A DNA stretch of 64,000 nt from Penium margaritaceum (taxonomy: Eukaryota > Streptophyta > Zygnematophyceae > Desmidiales > Peniaceae): positions 42,268 to 106,267 of the forward strand of contig SZWC01001570.1 of NCBI GenBank assembly GCA_023375785.1. Reading direction: 5' to 3'. Position numbers and translations under genes: made by a program. The notes beneath the pieces are model-generated. The model was not told where the DNA came from, did not search any database, and was given only the letters and a program-made list of their open reading frames with translations. This document shows, piece by piece, positions 13,301 to 24,031 of this stretch (position 1 is its first letter; the number at the start of each line of letters is the position of its first letter).

Positions 13301-16300
13301 TTTATCTGGCTTGCTCCACCTGTCTCTGGCTTGATCCACTGTTCTCTGGCTTGCTCCACTGTTCTCTGGTTTGCTCCACCACTCTCTTGCTTGCTCTACT
13401 TTTCTCTGGATTAATCTACAGTTCTCTGGCTTTGTCCACCATTCTCTGGCTAGCTGCACCTTTTCCTAGCTTGCTCCATCTTTCTCTGGCTTGCTCCACC
13501 ATTCACTGGCTTGCTTTACCGTTCTTGCCCTTGCTCCTCCTTTATCTGGCTTTCTCCTCCTTTCTTTGGCTTGCTCCACCTTTCTCTTTGCTTACTCTAC
13601 CTTTCTGTGGCTTGCTCCACCGTTCTCTAGCTTGTTTCACTTCTCTCTGGCTTGCTCCACTATTCTCCGGCCTGCTTCACTGTACTGAGGCTTGCTCCAC
13701 CATTCCCTGGCTTGCTCCACCTTTCTCTCGCTTGCTCCACCTTTCTCTGGCTTGCTTCACTTCTCTCTGGCTTGCTCCACTATTCTCCGGCCTGCTTCAC
13801 TGTACTGAGGCTTGCTCCACCATTCCCTGGCTTGCTCCACCTTTCTCTCGCTTGCTCCACCTTTCTCTGGCCTGCTCCACCTTTCCCTGGCTTGCTCCAC
13901 CTTTCTCTGGCTTGCTCCACCTTTTCCTGGCTAACTCCATCATTTTTTGGCTTGCTCCACCTTTCTCTGGCTTGCTTCATCGCTCTATGACTTGCTCCAC
14001 CGTTCTCTGGCTTGCTCCACCTTTTCCTGGCTAACTCCATCATTTTTTGGCTTGCTCCACCTTTCTCTGGCTTGCTTCATCGCTCTATGACTTGCTCCAC
14101 CGTTCTCTGGCTTGGTCCACCTTTCTCTGGCTTGCTCCACCTTTCCGTGGCTTGCTTCACCTTTCTCTGGCTTGCTCCTCATTTCTCTGGCTTGCTCCAC
14201 CTTTCTTTGGATTGCTCCACCATTGTCTGTCTTGCTCTGCATTTCCTTGGCTTGCTCCATCTTTCTTTGGCTTGCTCCACCTTCCTCTGGCTTGCTCCAC
14301 CATTTTCTGTCTTGCTCCACCTTTCTCTGGCTTGCTCCACCTTTCTCCAACTTGCTCCACCCTTCTCTGGCTTGCTCTAACATTCTCCGGCTTGCTCTAA
14401 CTTTCTCTAGCTTGCTCCAGTGTTCCCTGGCTTGCTTCAGCTTTCTCAGGCTTGCCCTGCCTTTCCCTGGATTGTTCCACATTTCTCTGGCCTGCTCCAT
14501 CTTTCTCCAGCTTGCTTCACCTTTTCCTGGCTTGACCCACCTTTCTTTGGCTTGATCCACCTTTCTCTAGTTTGCTCTACCTTTCTCTGGCTTGCTCCAC
14601 CTTTCTCTGGCTTGCTCCAATTTTCTCTGACTTTGTCTACCGTTCTTTGGCTTGCTCCACCTTTCTCTGGCTTTCTCCACCTTTCTCTGGCTTGGTCCAC
14701 CTTTCTCTGAAATGCTCCACCTTTATCTGGCTTGTTCCATCTTTCTCTGGCTTGCTCCACCATCCTCTGCCTTGCTCCACCTTTCTCTTGCTTGATCCAC
14801 CGTTCTCTGACCTGCTCTACTTTTCTCTGGCTTGCTCCACATTTCACTGGCTTGCTCCATCTTTCTCTGGCTTGCTCCACCTTTCTCTGGCCTGCTCCAC
14901 CTTTTTCAGGCTTGCTCCATCTTTCTTTGGCTTGCTCCATCTTTCCGTGGCTTGCTTCAACTTTCTCCAGCTTGTTCCACCTTTCCTAGGCTTGCTCGAC
15001 CTTTCTCTGGCTTGCTCCATCTTTCTCTGGCTTGCTCCACCTTTCTCTGGATTGCTCCCCCTTTCTCTGGCTTGTTCCACCTTTCCTAGGCTTGCTCGAC
15101 CTTTCTCTGGCTTGCTCCATCTTTCTCTGGCTTGCTCCACCTTTCTCTGGATTGCTCCCCCTTTCTCTGGCTTGCTCCCCATTTCTCTGGCTTGCTCCAC
15201 CTTTTTCTGGATTCCACCCCCTTATGTGGCTTGCTCCACCGTTCTCTGACTTGCTCCACCTTTATCTAGCTTGCTCCACCTTTCTCTGGCTTGCTCCACC
15301 TTTTTCTGGATTCCACCCCCTTATGTGGCTTGCTCCACCGTTCTCTGACTTGCTCCACCTTTATCTAGCTTGCTCCACCTTTCTCTGGCTTGCTTTACCT
15401 TTCTCAAGCTTGCTCCACCTTTCTCAGGCTTGATCCACATTTATCTGGCTTGCTCTACGCTTCGTTGGCTTGCTCCATCGTTCTCTGGCTTGCTCATCCG
15501 TTCTCTTGCTTGCTCTACCATTCTCTGGCTTGTTCCATGGTTTTTTGGCTTGGTCCACGTTTCTCTAATTTGCTCCACCTGTCTCTCACTTGCTCCAACT
15601 GTCTTAGGCTTGCTTCAACTTTCTCAGGATTGCTCCACCTTTCCCTGGCTTCCTTCATATTTCTCTGGCTTTCTCCACCTTTCCCTGGCCTGCTCCACCT
15701 TTCCCTGGCTTGCTCCATCTTTTCCTGGCTTGCTTTACCTTTCTATGGCTTGCTCCATTGTTCCCTGGCTTGCTCCATCGTTCTCTGGCGTGCTCCACCT
15801 TTCTCTGGCTTGCTCCACCCTTTTCTGGCTTGTTCCACCGTTCTCCAGCTTGCTCCACCTTTCTCTGGCTTGCTCCACCGTTGTGTAGCTTGCTCCACCT
15901 TTCTCTGGCTTGCTCCACCTTTCTATGGTTTCCTCCATCTTTCTCTGGCTTGCTCCACCATTCTCTGGTTTGCTGCACCTGTCTTTGACTTGCGCAACCT
16001 TTCTCTGGCTTGCTCCACCTTTCTCGGCTTGCTTGACCTTTCTCTGTCCTGCTCTGTACTATTTTGGCTTGCTCCACCATTCTCTGGCTTGCTCCACCAT
16101 TCTTTAGCGCGCTCCACCATTCTCTTGCTTGCTCCACCGTTCTCTGGCTTACTCTATCTGTCTCTCGCTAGCTTCATCGTACTCTGGCTTTCTCCACCAT
16201 TCTCAGGCTTGCTTGTCCCTGGCTTGCTCCACCTTTCTCTAGCTTGCTTCACCTTTCTGTGGCTTGCTCTACCTTTCTATGGCTTGCTGCACCTTTCTCT

Positions 16301-16569
16301 TGCTTACTCCATCTTTCTCTGGCTTGCTCCACCGTTCTCTGGCTTGCTCCACCTTTCTCTGGCTTGCTCCATCTTTCTCTGGCTTGCTCCACCTTTCTCT
16401 GGCTTGCTCCACCTTTCACTGGCTTGCTCCATCTTTCTCTGGCTTGCTCCACCGTTCTCTGGCTTGGTCCACTATTTATGGCTTGCTCCACCAATATCTG
16501 GCTTGCTGTACCTTTCCCTTGCTTGCTCCACCTTTCCCTAGCTTGCTTCACCTTTTTCTTGCTTGCTCT
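4387..16569. repeat. 20-bp minisatellite array I (about 12.2 kb)
   Basis: Tandem units near TTTCTCTGGCTTGCTCCACC run for roughly 600 copies, in phase for long stretches, so that 60-base blocks show three units each. The + strand is about 80% pyrimidine. Common variants are CTTTCTCTGG, CGTTCTCTGG, CTTTCCCTGG and CATTCTCTGG; CTTT dominates in this array. Occasional 19- or 21-bp units shift phase. Because 20 is not a multiple of 3, all three frames of a strand encode the same 20-residue cycle (LHLSLACSTFLWLAPPFSGL on +, a charged EQARERWSKPEKGGASQRKV cycle on -), so long open frames are automatic and are not taken as genes. No spacer uniqueness or leader suggests CRISPR. Confidence 0.95.
5821..6300. 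repeat. Exact tandem duplication of a 240-bp block
   Basis: Bases 5821-6060 are repeated without change at 6061-6300. This is 12 units of the 20-bp minisatellite with all its private variants (for example CTAGCGTGCCTCTCC and CTTTTGCTGG), so the copy is very recent or an assembly product. Confidence 0.9.
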
Positions 16570-16769
16570 TGTCAATGCGCCGGATAGCTACGGTCTAGAA
16601 AACGGGTCCCGACAAGGGAGGCCGCCAACCGCTCTTGGTATTGCAACCAAGATAACATGTCACCCTTGAACGAGGGATCCACACTTTAGGTTCATTTGGG
16701 TTGCAATCTCACGAAGTCCGCATGTCGGTCTTTAGTGTCTACCTTAGGTTGGACACTCTGTGAGGAGTC
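16570..16769 (-). mobile_element. Truncated copia LTR (same family as 19336-19988)
   Basis: Starts TGTCAATGCGCC directly after array sequence ending GCTCT and follows the copia LTR at 19336 with scattered substitutions for about 200 bp, to GAGGAGTC. There the similarity stops and the sequence passes through two copies of GGAGTCATCGCAC into the 14-bp array. In element orientation (minus) this is the last 200 bp of the LTR. The U3 part with the TATA box and tRNA-like segment is missing. Confidence 0.85.
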
Positions 16770-16797
16770 ATCGCACAAAGGAGTCATCGCACGCAAG

Positions 16798-16827
16798 AAG
16801 GCATAGGCGTCTTTGCGCCTATGCCTT
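16798..16827. repeat. 12-bp inverted repeat at the array edge
   Basis: AAGGCATAGGCG at 16798-16809 and CGCCTATGCCTT at 16816-16827 are perfect reverse complements with a 6-bp spacer. The right arm is the first unit of the 14-bp array and the left arm faces the opposite way, a foldback at the array boundary. Confidence 0.8.
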
Positions 16828-18375
16828 TGCACCTGCGCCTTTGCGCCTATGCCTTTGCGCATGCGTCTTTGGGCCTGTGCCTTTGTGCATATACCTTAGT
16901 GCCTGCACCTTCGCCCCTGCGCTTTTGCGCCTACGCCTTCACGCCTACACCTTCGCGCCTGTGCCTTCGCGCATGCACCTTTGCGCCTGTGCCTTCGCAC
17001 CTGCACCTTCACGCTTGCACCTTTGCGCCTATGTATTCACGCCTGCGCCTTCACGCTTGCGCCTTTGTTCCTACACCTTTGCGCCTGTGCCTTTGTGCTT
17101 GCACCTTGGCACCTGCGCCTTCCGCCTGCGCCTTCTACCAGTGCTTTCCGCCTGCGCCTTTGCACCTGTTCTTTTGCACCTGTGCCTTTACGCTTGCACC
17201 TTTGCGCCTGTGCCTTTGTCACTGTGCCTCTGCGCCTGCACCTTTGCGCTTGCGCCTTTGTGCGTGCTCCTGTGCACCTCCGCCTATGCGCCTACACCTT
17301 TGTGCTTGCGCCTTTGTGCCTGAGCTTCTGCGCCTTCGCTTTTGTGCCTGCACCATTGTGCCTATGCCTTTGCGCCTGTGCCTTTGCGCGTGCACCTTTA
17401 TGTCTGCGTCTTCACACATTCGCTTCATTCCTGCGCCTTTGCTACTGTGCCTTCACGCCTGCGTGTTTGCACCTGTGCCTTCGTATGTGCGCCTTTGCAA
17501 CTGGGCCTTCGGTCCTGCGCCTTCATGCCTGCACCTTCATGCTTTTGCCTTTGCACCTGTGCCTTTGCGCCTGCGCCTTTGCACCAACGAGTTCTCGCAT
17601 GCGCCTTCTTGCCTGTGCCTTTGTACCTGCTCTTTTCTGCCTGCGCCTTCTCGCCTGCACCTTTGCGCCTGCGCCTTCGTGCATGCACCTTTGCACCTGC
17701 GCCTTTGTGCCTGTGCCTTTGCGCCTGTGCCTTTGCACCTGCGCCTTCACGCCTCTGCATCCGTGCCTGCGCCTTTGCGCATGCACCTTCCCGTCTCTGC
17801 CTTTGTGCCTCTGCATTTGCGCTTGTGCCTTTGTGCCTCCGTTTTTCCCCTCCACCTTTGCGCCTCTGCCTTTGTGCCTGTGCCATTGCGCCTGCGCCTT
17901 TGTGCCTGCACATTTGCGGCTGCGCCTTCGCACATGCATCTTCACCCCTGCGCTTTTAAACCTGTGTCTTTGCGCCTGCGCCATTACGCCTGCACCTTTG
18001 TGCCTGGGCCTTTGTGCTTGCGCCTTTGCACCCGCACCTTCGCGCATGAGCCTTCGCGCCTGCGCCTGCATGCTTGTGCCTTCTTGCCTCCGCCTTCGTG
18101 TCCTCGCCGTTGCGCCTCTACCTTTGCGCCTACGCCTTTGCGCCTCTGCCTTTCCACCTCTACCTTTGTGCCTGCACCTCCAAACCTCCTCCTTTGTGCA
18201 TCCGCCTTCACGCCTGCGCCTTTGCGCCTGCACCTTTGCGCCTCTGCCTTTGCACCTCCGCCTTTGCCTGAGGGCCTTTGTGCCTGCGCCTTTGCGCTTG
18301 CCCCTTCGCGCCTGCGCCTTTGCACCTGCGCCTTGACGCCTGCACCTTCTTGCGTGCAACTTCTTGCTTTCTCAT
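16810..18375. repeat. 14-bp minisatellite array (about 1.56 kb)
   Basis: Units near TTTGCGCCTGCGCC repeat about 110 times, with purine/pyrimidine variants such as TTTGCACCTGTGCC and TTCACGCCTGCACC. It is unrelated to the 20-bp unit. As 14 is not a multiple of 3 and the unit lacks stops, every frame is open over long distances (more than 500 codons on +). The predicted peptide (LCLCACAFAPAPLR cycle) is a by-product. Left edge: a truncated copia LTR. Right edge: sequence of the E1 element. Confidence 0.93.
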
Positions 18376-19335
18376 AGGCTTGGAGGATGTCGTGAAACGC
18401 AGTATTAGTGGTGAGGTAGAGGAAGCCAAGGAACAGCTCTTCAATTTGAAACCAGTGATCCTAGTAAAACTCTAGTGAGGTAGTGGTGGAGAAGTGTGCT
18501 TGAGTATGTCTTACAAATGGCCCAAAAGTGATGACGTCTTTCACATTGCTATAGTTTGTAACAATGCATTAAACCATATCTTTCAGAGAGAATTATAATC
18601 TCAACGGTTGTGTTACCCTTGTTTGTTGAAGTGATGAATGCGTGAGGATCAGATGAAAGGGCCCACACTGGAAAGTGCTTATTGAACCAAACGTGTCATG
18701 GCATGAGGTTTTTTGGGTGGATTCCTTTTGTTGAGCTGATGATGACGATGATATGGCAATGTTATGAAGAGGTGAGCGCAGGGGTGAGACGACGTGCGCT
18801 ACTGAGTGGAGAGGTAGGATGCGGCAAGGGGGAGGCAAAGGCCAACGTGCTGCAAGAGATCTGCTACCAGTGTGGGTGGAGGGTGTTGCAAGATTGGCAG
18901 CTAGCACATGCGGATCCTTGTCCTAGTAACAGGTGCCCATGATGACAATGATGAAAAACGGATGCTGATGATGCAATATGGTCGTAAGGACAGGCCACGT
19001 AGACTGCAAAAGGATTCGGCATGGGTGCAGGTCGCCGCTATATTGGCGTCCTGACAGGGTAAATCCTTGTGCCAAGAGGATGATGATGCTAAGGGCGCCG
19101 ATTGGATGCTCAATCTAGGCGCAGGGATGTAGCCTCATGTGCTCTTGATTAGGATAGTTGAGTGCAACAAGGGGAAGGTGAGAGCCGATGTGCCGCGAGA
19201 AATCTTATGCCGGCATGGGTGCAGGCTGTTGCAAAGCGGGCAGCTAGCTCGTGCAAATCCTTGTGCTGGCCGTAGATGTTGAAGACTACTGATGATTGCA
19301 GAGGATGATTTGCTGATGATGAAGTGTGGGTGAAG
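18376..19335 (-). mobile_element. E1: non-coding LTR element, internal region (left part)
   Basis: No protein-coding frame is credible. The stretch carries two sequence modules found again in E2 and E3: one around GGCAGCTAGCTCGTGCA followed by AATCCTTGTGC (near 19240), and one around GGGTGCAGGTCGCCGC followed by AAATCCTTGTGCC (near 19020). It continues after the copia insertion at 24686. Sharing only internal modules, lacking gag-pol and carrying LTR signals at its right end (25423-26264) point to a LARD-type non-autonomous retrotransposon on the minus strand. The left LTR is not present; the stretch abuts the 14-bp array. Confidence 0.5.
19331..19335. repeat. Target-site duplication TGAAG (left copy)
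   Basis: TGAAG precedes the LTR at 19336, and TGAAG again follows the other LTR at 24686-24690, the 5-bp duplication expected for copia integration. Confidence 0.9.
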
Positions 19336-19988
19336 TGTCAATGCGCCGGATAGCAACGGTCTAGAAAACGGGTCCCGACATGGGAGGCCGCCAACCGCTC
19401 TTGGTATTGCAACCAAGATAACATATCACCCTCGAACGAGGGATCCACACTTTAGGTTCGTTTGGTTTGCAACCTCACGAAGTCCGCATGTTGGTCTTTA
19501 GTGTCTACCTTTGGTTGGACACTCTGTGAGGAGTCTCAAAGGCAAGAACTGTAAATGGATGCATGCAAGGTACAAGCTTTTATACTTGCAGAGCTTTGCT
19601 AAAGCTTCTGCTTGTAGTGGCTCCACTGGAGCCAACCTCATCCTACATTCCTACTTGGCGCGTCCTTAGACCGCCAAGTGTCATCCTCAAGGCAGGCTCT
19701 AGTAAGCTTCCTAGAAGCTTCCTGTCCCAGTTTTGGCTACAAAGAAAATTGCGGCCGTCGCGGGGTTTGAACCCGCGACCTCTGGTTTGAGACTCCGGTG
19801 CCTAATCAACCAAGCCAAAAAGGTATGGTTCCTATGATGAGCCACAGGGGACATACCCATTATGGGCAGTGCATTCCTGGCCCATCTCAGAACAGACCAA
19901 GGGGACATACTCCATAGAGCAGTGCATGCCTTGTCTGTATGTGTAGCTAGCCAGCTAGGCAGTGGACAAGGTGCACACTATTTCAACA
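19336..19988 (-). repeat. Copia 3' LTR
   Basis: On the + strand it runs from TGTCAATGCG to ATTTCAACA; in element orientation it starts TGTTGAAAT and ends CATTGACA. It holds a TATA box (TATAAAAG on minus, 19577-19584) and the tRNA-like segment at 19752-19822. Its inner end is directly followed by the N gap. Confidence 0.95.
19752..19822 (-). promoter_or_regulatory. tRNA-like A-box/B-box segment in LTR U3
   Basis: On the minus strand TGGTTGATTAGG (19801-19812) fits a Pol III A box and GGTTCAAACCC (19763-19773) a B box, 27 bp apart. The B box lies in the loop of an 8-bp perfect stem (19757-19764 with 19772-19779), as in a tRNA T arm with loop TTCAAAC. I could not fold a proper acceptor or anticodon stem, so it is not a functional tRNA gene; a captured tRNA-derived SINE head is likelier. 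The same segment is in the other full-length LTR and the solo LTR. Confidence 0.6.
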
Positions 19989-20468
19989 NNNNNNNNNNNN
20001 NNNNNNNNNNNNNNNNNNNNNNNNNNNNNNNNNNNNNNNNNNNNNNNNNNNNNNNNNNNNNNNNNNNNNNNNNNNNNNNNNNNNNNNNNNNNNNNNNNNN
20101 NNNNNNNNNNNNNNNNNNNNNNNNNNNNNNNNNNNNNNNNNNNNNNNNNNNNNNNNNNNNNNNNNNNNNNNNNNNNNNNNNNNNNNNNNNNNNNNNNNNN
20201 NNNNNNNNNNNNNNNNNNNNNNNNNNNNNNNNNNNNNNNNNNNNNNNNNNNNNNNNNNNNNNNNNNNNNNNNNNNNNNNNNNNNNNNNNNNNNNNNNNNN
20301 NNNNNNNNNNNNNNNNNNNNNNNNNNNNNNNNNNNNNNNNNNNNNNNNNNNNNNNNNNNNNNNNNNNNNNNNNNNNNNNNNNNNNNNNNNNNNNNNNNNN
20401 NNNNNNNNNNNNNNNNNNNNNNNNNNNNNNNNNNNNNNNNNNNNNNNNNNNNNNNNNNNNNNNNNNNN
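19989..20468. other. Assembly gap (480 N)
   Basis: Run of N between the 3' LTR and the RT coding sequence. By copia order it should contain the end of RT, RNase H and the polypurine tract. Open frames drawn across it are meaningless. Confidence 0.99.
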
Positions 20469-21094
20469 ATAGCAGATGTCCGGACGAGTCCCTACCATGG
20501 CGTACATAATGCTACCCACGGCGGACTGGTAGGGGATGTCTTGCATCTCCCTTTGTTCTGCTTCGTTGCTTGGCGACATGGAGGCCTTCAGCTTTGTGTC
20601 AGTCGTCATTGGGGTGCTGACAGGTTTGTAGTCTTCCATGTGGTAGCGCTTCAGCACCTCACCAATGTATTTGGTTTGGTTGAGTTCGATGGTGCCTGCT
20701 ACTCGGTTGCGGTGGATGGCAACCCCAAGGTAGTACTCGAGAGGACCCATGTCCTTCATCTTGAACCTTTTGCTAAGGTCAGACTTCACCCCATCCAGCA
20801 GCTCGACCAAAGACGAGCAGATGATCAGATCATCCACGTACAGCGCAACCAGCATCCGCCCTCTCTCATCATCGCGCACGTACATGCTCGGGTCATTCTG
20901 GCAATGCGCGAAGGAGAGGCCGGTCATGAAACCGTCCATCTCTTTGTACAACATCCTTGGGGCTTGTTTCAGCCCGTAGAGCGCTTTCACCAACTTGCAC
21001 ACCTTGCCCTTGGGAGCTTCGACTCCTTTGGGCACCTCCATCAGCACTTCCCTGTCAAGCTTCCCATAAAGGAAAGCTGTCCTGACGTCCATCT
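20469..21094 (-). pseudogene. Copia reverse transcriptase (palm and following region)
   Basis: The frame starts at MDVRTAFLYGKLDREV (first catalytic Asp block, D-V-x-x-A-F-L-x-G) and continues KLVKALYGLKQAPRMLY and, about 85 residues in, ALYVDDLIICSS, the YVDD active site of copia RT. MGPLEYYLG and YHMEDYKPVSTPM, which usually lead into RNase H, follow, and it is cut at GTRPDICY by the N gap. The enzyme copies element RNA into DNA in virus-like particles. Upstream it is separated from the RT N-terminus by a single n at 21095, which stands for roughly 30 missing codons. Confidence 0.92.
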
Positions 21095-21095
21095 N

Positions 21096-21949
21096 TCGTA
21101 CTCGGAGCCCGGGCGTTGAGAGAACCCCTTAGCCACTACCCTTGCCTTGAACTTGTCGATGTTGCCGTCTTGCTTCTTCTTCACTCGGAGGACCCACTTG
21201 GATCCCACCACGTGGGCCTTGTCGGGTCTATCCACAAGCACCCACGTGCCGTTCTCGGCAATGGATGCGAGCTCGCTATCCACTGCCTCCTTCCACTTGG
21301 CCGCATCTGGGCCATTCATGGCCTCCGCCACTGTGGATGGCTCTCCCTGAGCCATGCATGACCAGCTAAGGCCGGTCCAATCATCCTCATACCGCAAAGG
21401 TGCTCTCTTTGGTCGCAAACTACGCCGGGGTAGTGGTGCCGCTTCTTGCTTTGGTGCTGGTGCTTCCACAGGTGGTGGTTTGTCGTCGTCGTTGTCGTCA
21501 GAAGAGTCGTCAGACTCTAAGTCAGACTCGGAAGCCTCGGACGCCTCGGTATCCGCGTCCATGTCAGATGCTGCATCATCCTCTGAAGCCACTCTCCCAT
21601 TCCCACCACCTGCTCGCAAGGAGAGCCAGTTGTCGGGTGCTTGGTCTCCGGACTCAAGCAACACTATCCACTCTCCCGATTTGGGAGTGAGGGTCGGGTC
21701 CAGAAGCTCTCCCTTTCCAAGGGTGCGTTCGTCGAACACGACGTCGCGGCTCCTCACGAGCTTGCCTACTGCCTGGTCCCAAAGCCGATAGGCTTTGTGT
21801 GACGTGTCGTACCCAACCATAATGCACTTCTTGGAGCGTGCATTGAGCTTGCCTCCACCTTCTCCCGACTGGATCTTCACCCATGCAGTTGACCCGAACA
21901 CCTTCAGATGAGATGCGTTGGGTTTCTTTCCCGACCATGCTTCCTGTGG
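21096..21949 (-). pseudogene. Copia integrase C-terminus, linker and RT N-terminus
   Basis: Reads MFGSTAWVKI...ARSKKCIMVGYDTSHKAYRLWD...SRDVVFDE, the C-terminal part of copia integrase, then an acidic Ser/Asp linker (ASESDLESDDSSDDNDDDK), a basic block PRRSLRPKRAPLRYEDD, then MNGPDAAKWKEAVDSELASI and VGSKWVLRVKKKQDGNIDKFKARVV, the first RT motifs. It ends at KGFSQRPGSEY against the n at 21095. The linker is long and strongly acidic, a common copia variant. The frame is open throughout this piece. Confidence 0.9.
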
Positions 21950-21950
21950 N

Positions 21951-22127
21951 CAATGAAGGTCAGGAAGTACTTGCTTCCTCCGTTAGACGGTGTGCGGAAG
22001 GGTCCACACACATCACTGTGTATCAGTTCCAAGACGTGCTCCGCTCGTTGACCTCCTCTCCCAAACGGCTTCTTCTTTGCCTTCGCTTGGAGGCATGGTT
22101 CACACAATGTACACCCTTCGCCATGCT
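21951..22127 (-). pseudogene. Copia integrase zinc-binding end and start of catalytic core
   Basis: The frame reads HGEGCTLCEPCLQAKAKKKPF (the CxxC half of the HHCC zinc-binding motif), then HVLELIHSDVCGPF, which carries the first catalytic Asp, and SKYFLTFI. It stops at a single n (21950). The next piece resumes about 130 residues further on in the usual integrase alignment, so the second Asp and the Glu of the DDE triad are missing from the assembly. It is in a different frame from gag-PR, showing a frameshift near 22128. Confidence 0.88.
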
Positions 22128-23599
22128 TCCATTCCGCGGACTACCTCTTGCTCTTGCATCTTTTGCAGCGTGCTATTAGCCACGTGGCCAAATTGCTGGT
22201 GCCACAGCTTAGCATCTGTGTCCTTGGTTGATGTGGCGGCCACAGCGGTCGCCAGTGGTGCATCCTTCGGCTCTGGTGCCACTGTCTTGGTGGCACATGT
22301 GAGTCCCTCATCCGACGCCTTGGTGACCTTGGTTTGAAGCACGTAGAGGCCGTCGACTCTTGGAACTTGAAGCATGAGGTCGTCTTTGGTGTACAAAATC
22401 TGGATGTCCTCGTTTTTGAGGGCCACCGCTTCCTTGTTGGTGAACACCACTGTCATGTTGTTGTCGGTGATTTGTGAGACGGACAGTAAGTTGGTTGCGA
22501 AGGAGGGCATGTACACCACCTTTTGAAGGTTGACTGCCTTCTCCGCACCATTCACGTTGAACGTGATCACCTTGTCCCCTTCGCCCATGGCTTGGACGAC
22601 GCCACCATTTGTACACTTGATGCGCATGACAGATTCGGCCATGGAGACAAATCCACCCTTCTCTTTTGATGAGTGGTGGTTGGTGCCCGAGTCAAGGGCG
22701 AATTCCCCGGGCCTAAGGATCACTGTGCCCTTCATGGGCAGCCCCCTAGCCATCATGTTGGTGAGCTCCTTCTTCTCCTTTCCACCTTTGTTCCCGCCTT
22801 CTCTCTTGGGACTACGACAGTCCCTAGCCCAGTGCCCAGCCTTGCCACAGTTGTGACAGTTGCCGGGCTTCTTGGAACTCTTCCCGCCACCATTGCCTTT
22901 CCCTCCACCGCCACTGCTTCCGTTGTTGCCTTGACTGGAGCAAGAGCTTGCACTTTGTCCACCGAAGCGAGAGGCATAGGCTGAGATGTTTGCCTCAGCG
23001 CCACTGCGTCGCATGGACTCGTTGTGGACGTGTTCGGCGACAGCCTCATACGTCAGATCTGCCTCCTTCCAACCGCCAAATACGGTGATCAAGGACCCCC
23101 AGCTTTCCGGCAGCGCCATTAGAAGGATCATGGCACGCATGTTGGAGTCGAGATTCCATTCCATTTGCTGGACCTCTTGCAGCACGTTGTCGAATGACTG
23201 CAAAAATGCGGGTATCGATTCTCCTTCGCTCACCCTCATCGACATCAACCGTTGGAAGATGAAGAGTCAGTTAGCTAGGGCATTCGATTGATGCACGCGT
23301 GCGAGTTTTGCGTAGGCCTCGGCAGCCAACGTGCATCCTGTGATGTGGGAGTGTTGAGTCTTGTTGATGGACGTCACAAGAATGGCGAGAGCCATGTTTT
23401 TCTTCATCGTCCATGCTGCAAGGTCAGCCGCATGCGTCGTCACGGTCGCATTGGCTGGTGCTATCTCGGTCCCTTTTAGGATGTCAAGGTAGCCACGCAC
23501 GTTCATGACAATCTCAAACTGCCATTTCCACAAGGGAAAACCTGTCCCCGTGAATTTGGACATACCCGCCTCAAGGCGGGCTGGTGTTGGATCCGCCAT
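22128..23599 (-). pseudogene. Copia gag-protease-preintegrase region
   Basis: Starts at MADPTPARLEAGMSKFTGTGFPLWKWQFEIVM, a typical copia gag N-terminus (F-x-G-x-x-F-x-x-W-K). An in-frame TGA at 23267-23269 interrupts gag after about 110 codons. The same frame then continues through a Gly/Ser-rich stretch and a CCHC zinc knuckle NCHNCGKAGHWARDC (about 22817-22858), followed by the protease motif FALDSGTNHHSS, MPSFATNLLSVSQI, and the pre-integrase motif AKLWHQQFGHV. The protease Asp-Ser-Gly is kept. A frameshift near 22128 breaks the join to integrase. Gag forms the particle and the knuckle binds RNA; with the stop present only a short gag fragment could be made. Confidence 0.92.
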
Positions 23600-24031
23600 T
23601 TCTTGCGGTTGCTCGTCTTCTCTGCTTCGCTGCTACTCTGCTTCGTTGAGGCCGATGAGGCTGATGAGGCTGCTGACTGCGACCGTTGTCAAAGGTGCAG
23701 TTGATTCCGTTGCATACCCCTCCCGCCGATGATCGCCTAAGGCGATGGTGCCATCGTGAGAGAACGGACTCGGGGTCGTACCACCTTCTAAAAAGTGGTA
23801 GAGCTTAATCCCGTTGGGGCTCGAGGGTCTTGTCCAACATGGACAGAGCGATTCCTCGTCCCCTAGTCCGCCACGTGCGCGCACCCTACCTGAAGAAGCC
23901 GATGGAGCCGATGGAGCAGATGGAGCCGTCCGATGGTCGTGTCCCTGTTGTACCTGTGCGCCCTGCAAGACCACGCGCTATTCGGTCTTGGAAGCGTGCC
24001 TTAGAACCAGAAGTGTGGGCCCATAACCCTT
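23600..24031 (-). other. Copia 5' leader
   Basis: About 430 bp between the primer binding site and the gag start. No upstream gene or family match is seen. Packaging and dimerisation signals would be expected here, but none can be identified by eye. Confidence 0.7.
24015..24029 (-). promoter_or_regulatory. Primer binding site: anticodon region of initiator tRNA-Met
   Basis: The + strand reads GTGGGCCCATAACCC, identical over 15 bases to the anticodon stem-loop of plant initiator tRNA-Met, two bases from the LTR edge at 24032. The minus (element) strand is therefore complementary to the middle of the tRNA rather than its 3' CCA end. Drosophila copia is the known example of this half-tRNA priming. 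The usual TGGTATCAGAGC site is absent here. Confidence 0.8.

Noticed and set aside
4387-16569. CRISPR-like array
   Set aside because: Units are contiguous 20-mers with variants, with no repeat-spacer alternation, leader or cas genes, and the setting is eukaryotic.
16760-18377. Cysteine/alanine/proline-rich frames of 450-518 codons and opposite-strand Arg/Lys-rich frames
   Set aside because: Same effect from the stop-free 14-bp unit; no start context, domain or single favoured frame.
19752-19822. Functional tRNA gene in the LTR
   Set aside because: A and B boxes and the T arm fit, but no acceptor stem or proper anticodon stem pairs; kept only as a tRNA-like promoter segment.
19563-19908. Small frames reading GLNPRPLV and EVAGSNPATA in the LTR (also at 24259, 49093 and 49241)
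   Set aside because: Translations of the tRNA-like B-box segment, repeated in each LTR copy; not genes.
19962-21119. Plus-strand frame of 385 codons across the N gap
   Set aside because: Consists of N plus the antisense of the copia RT.
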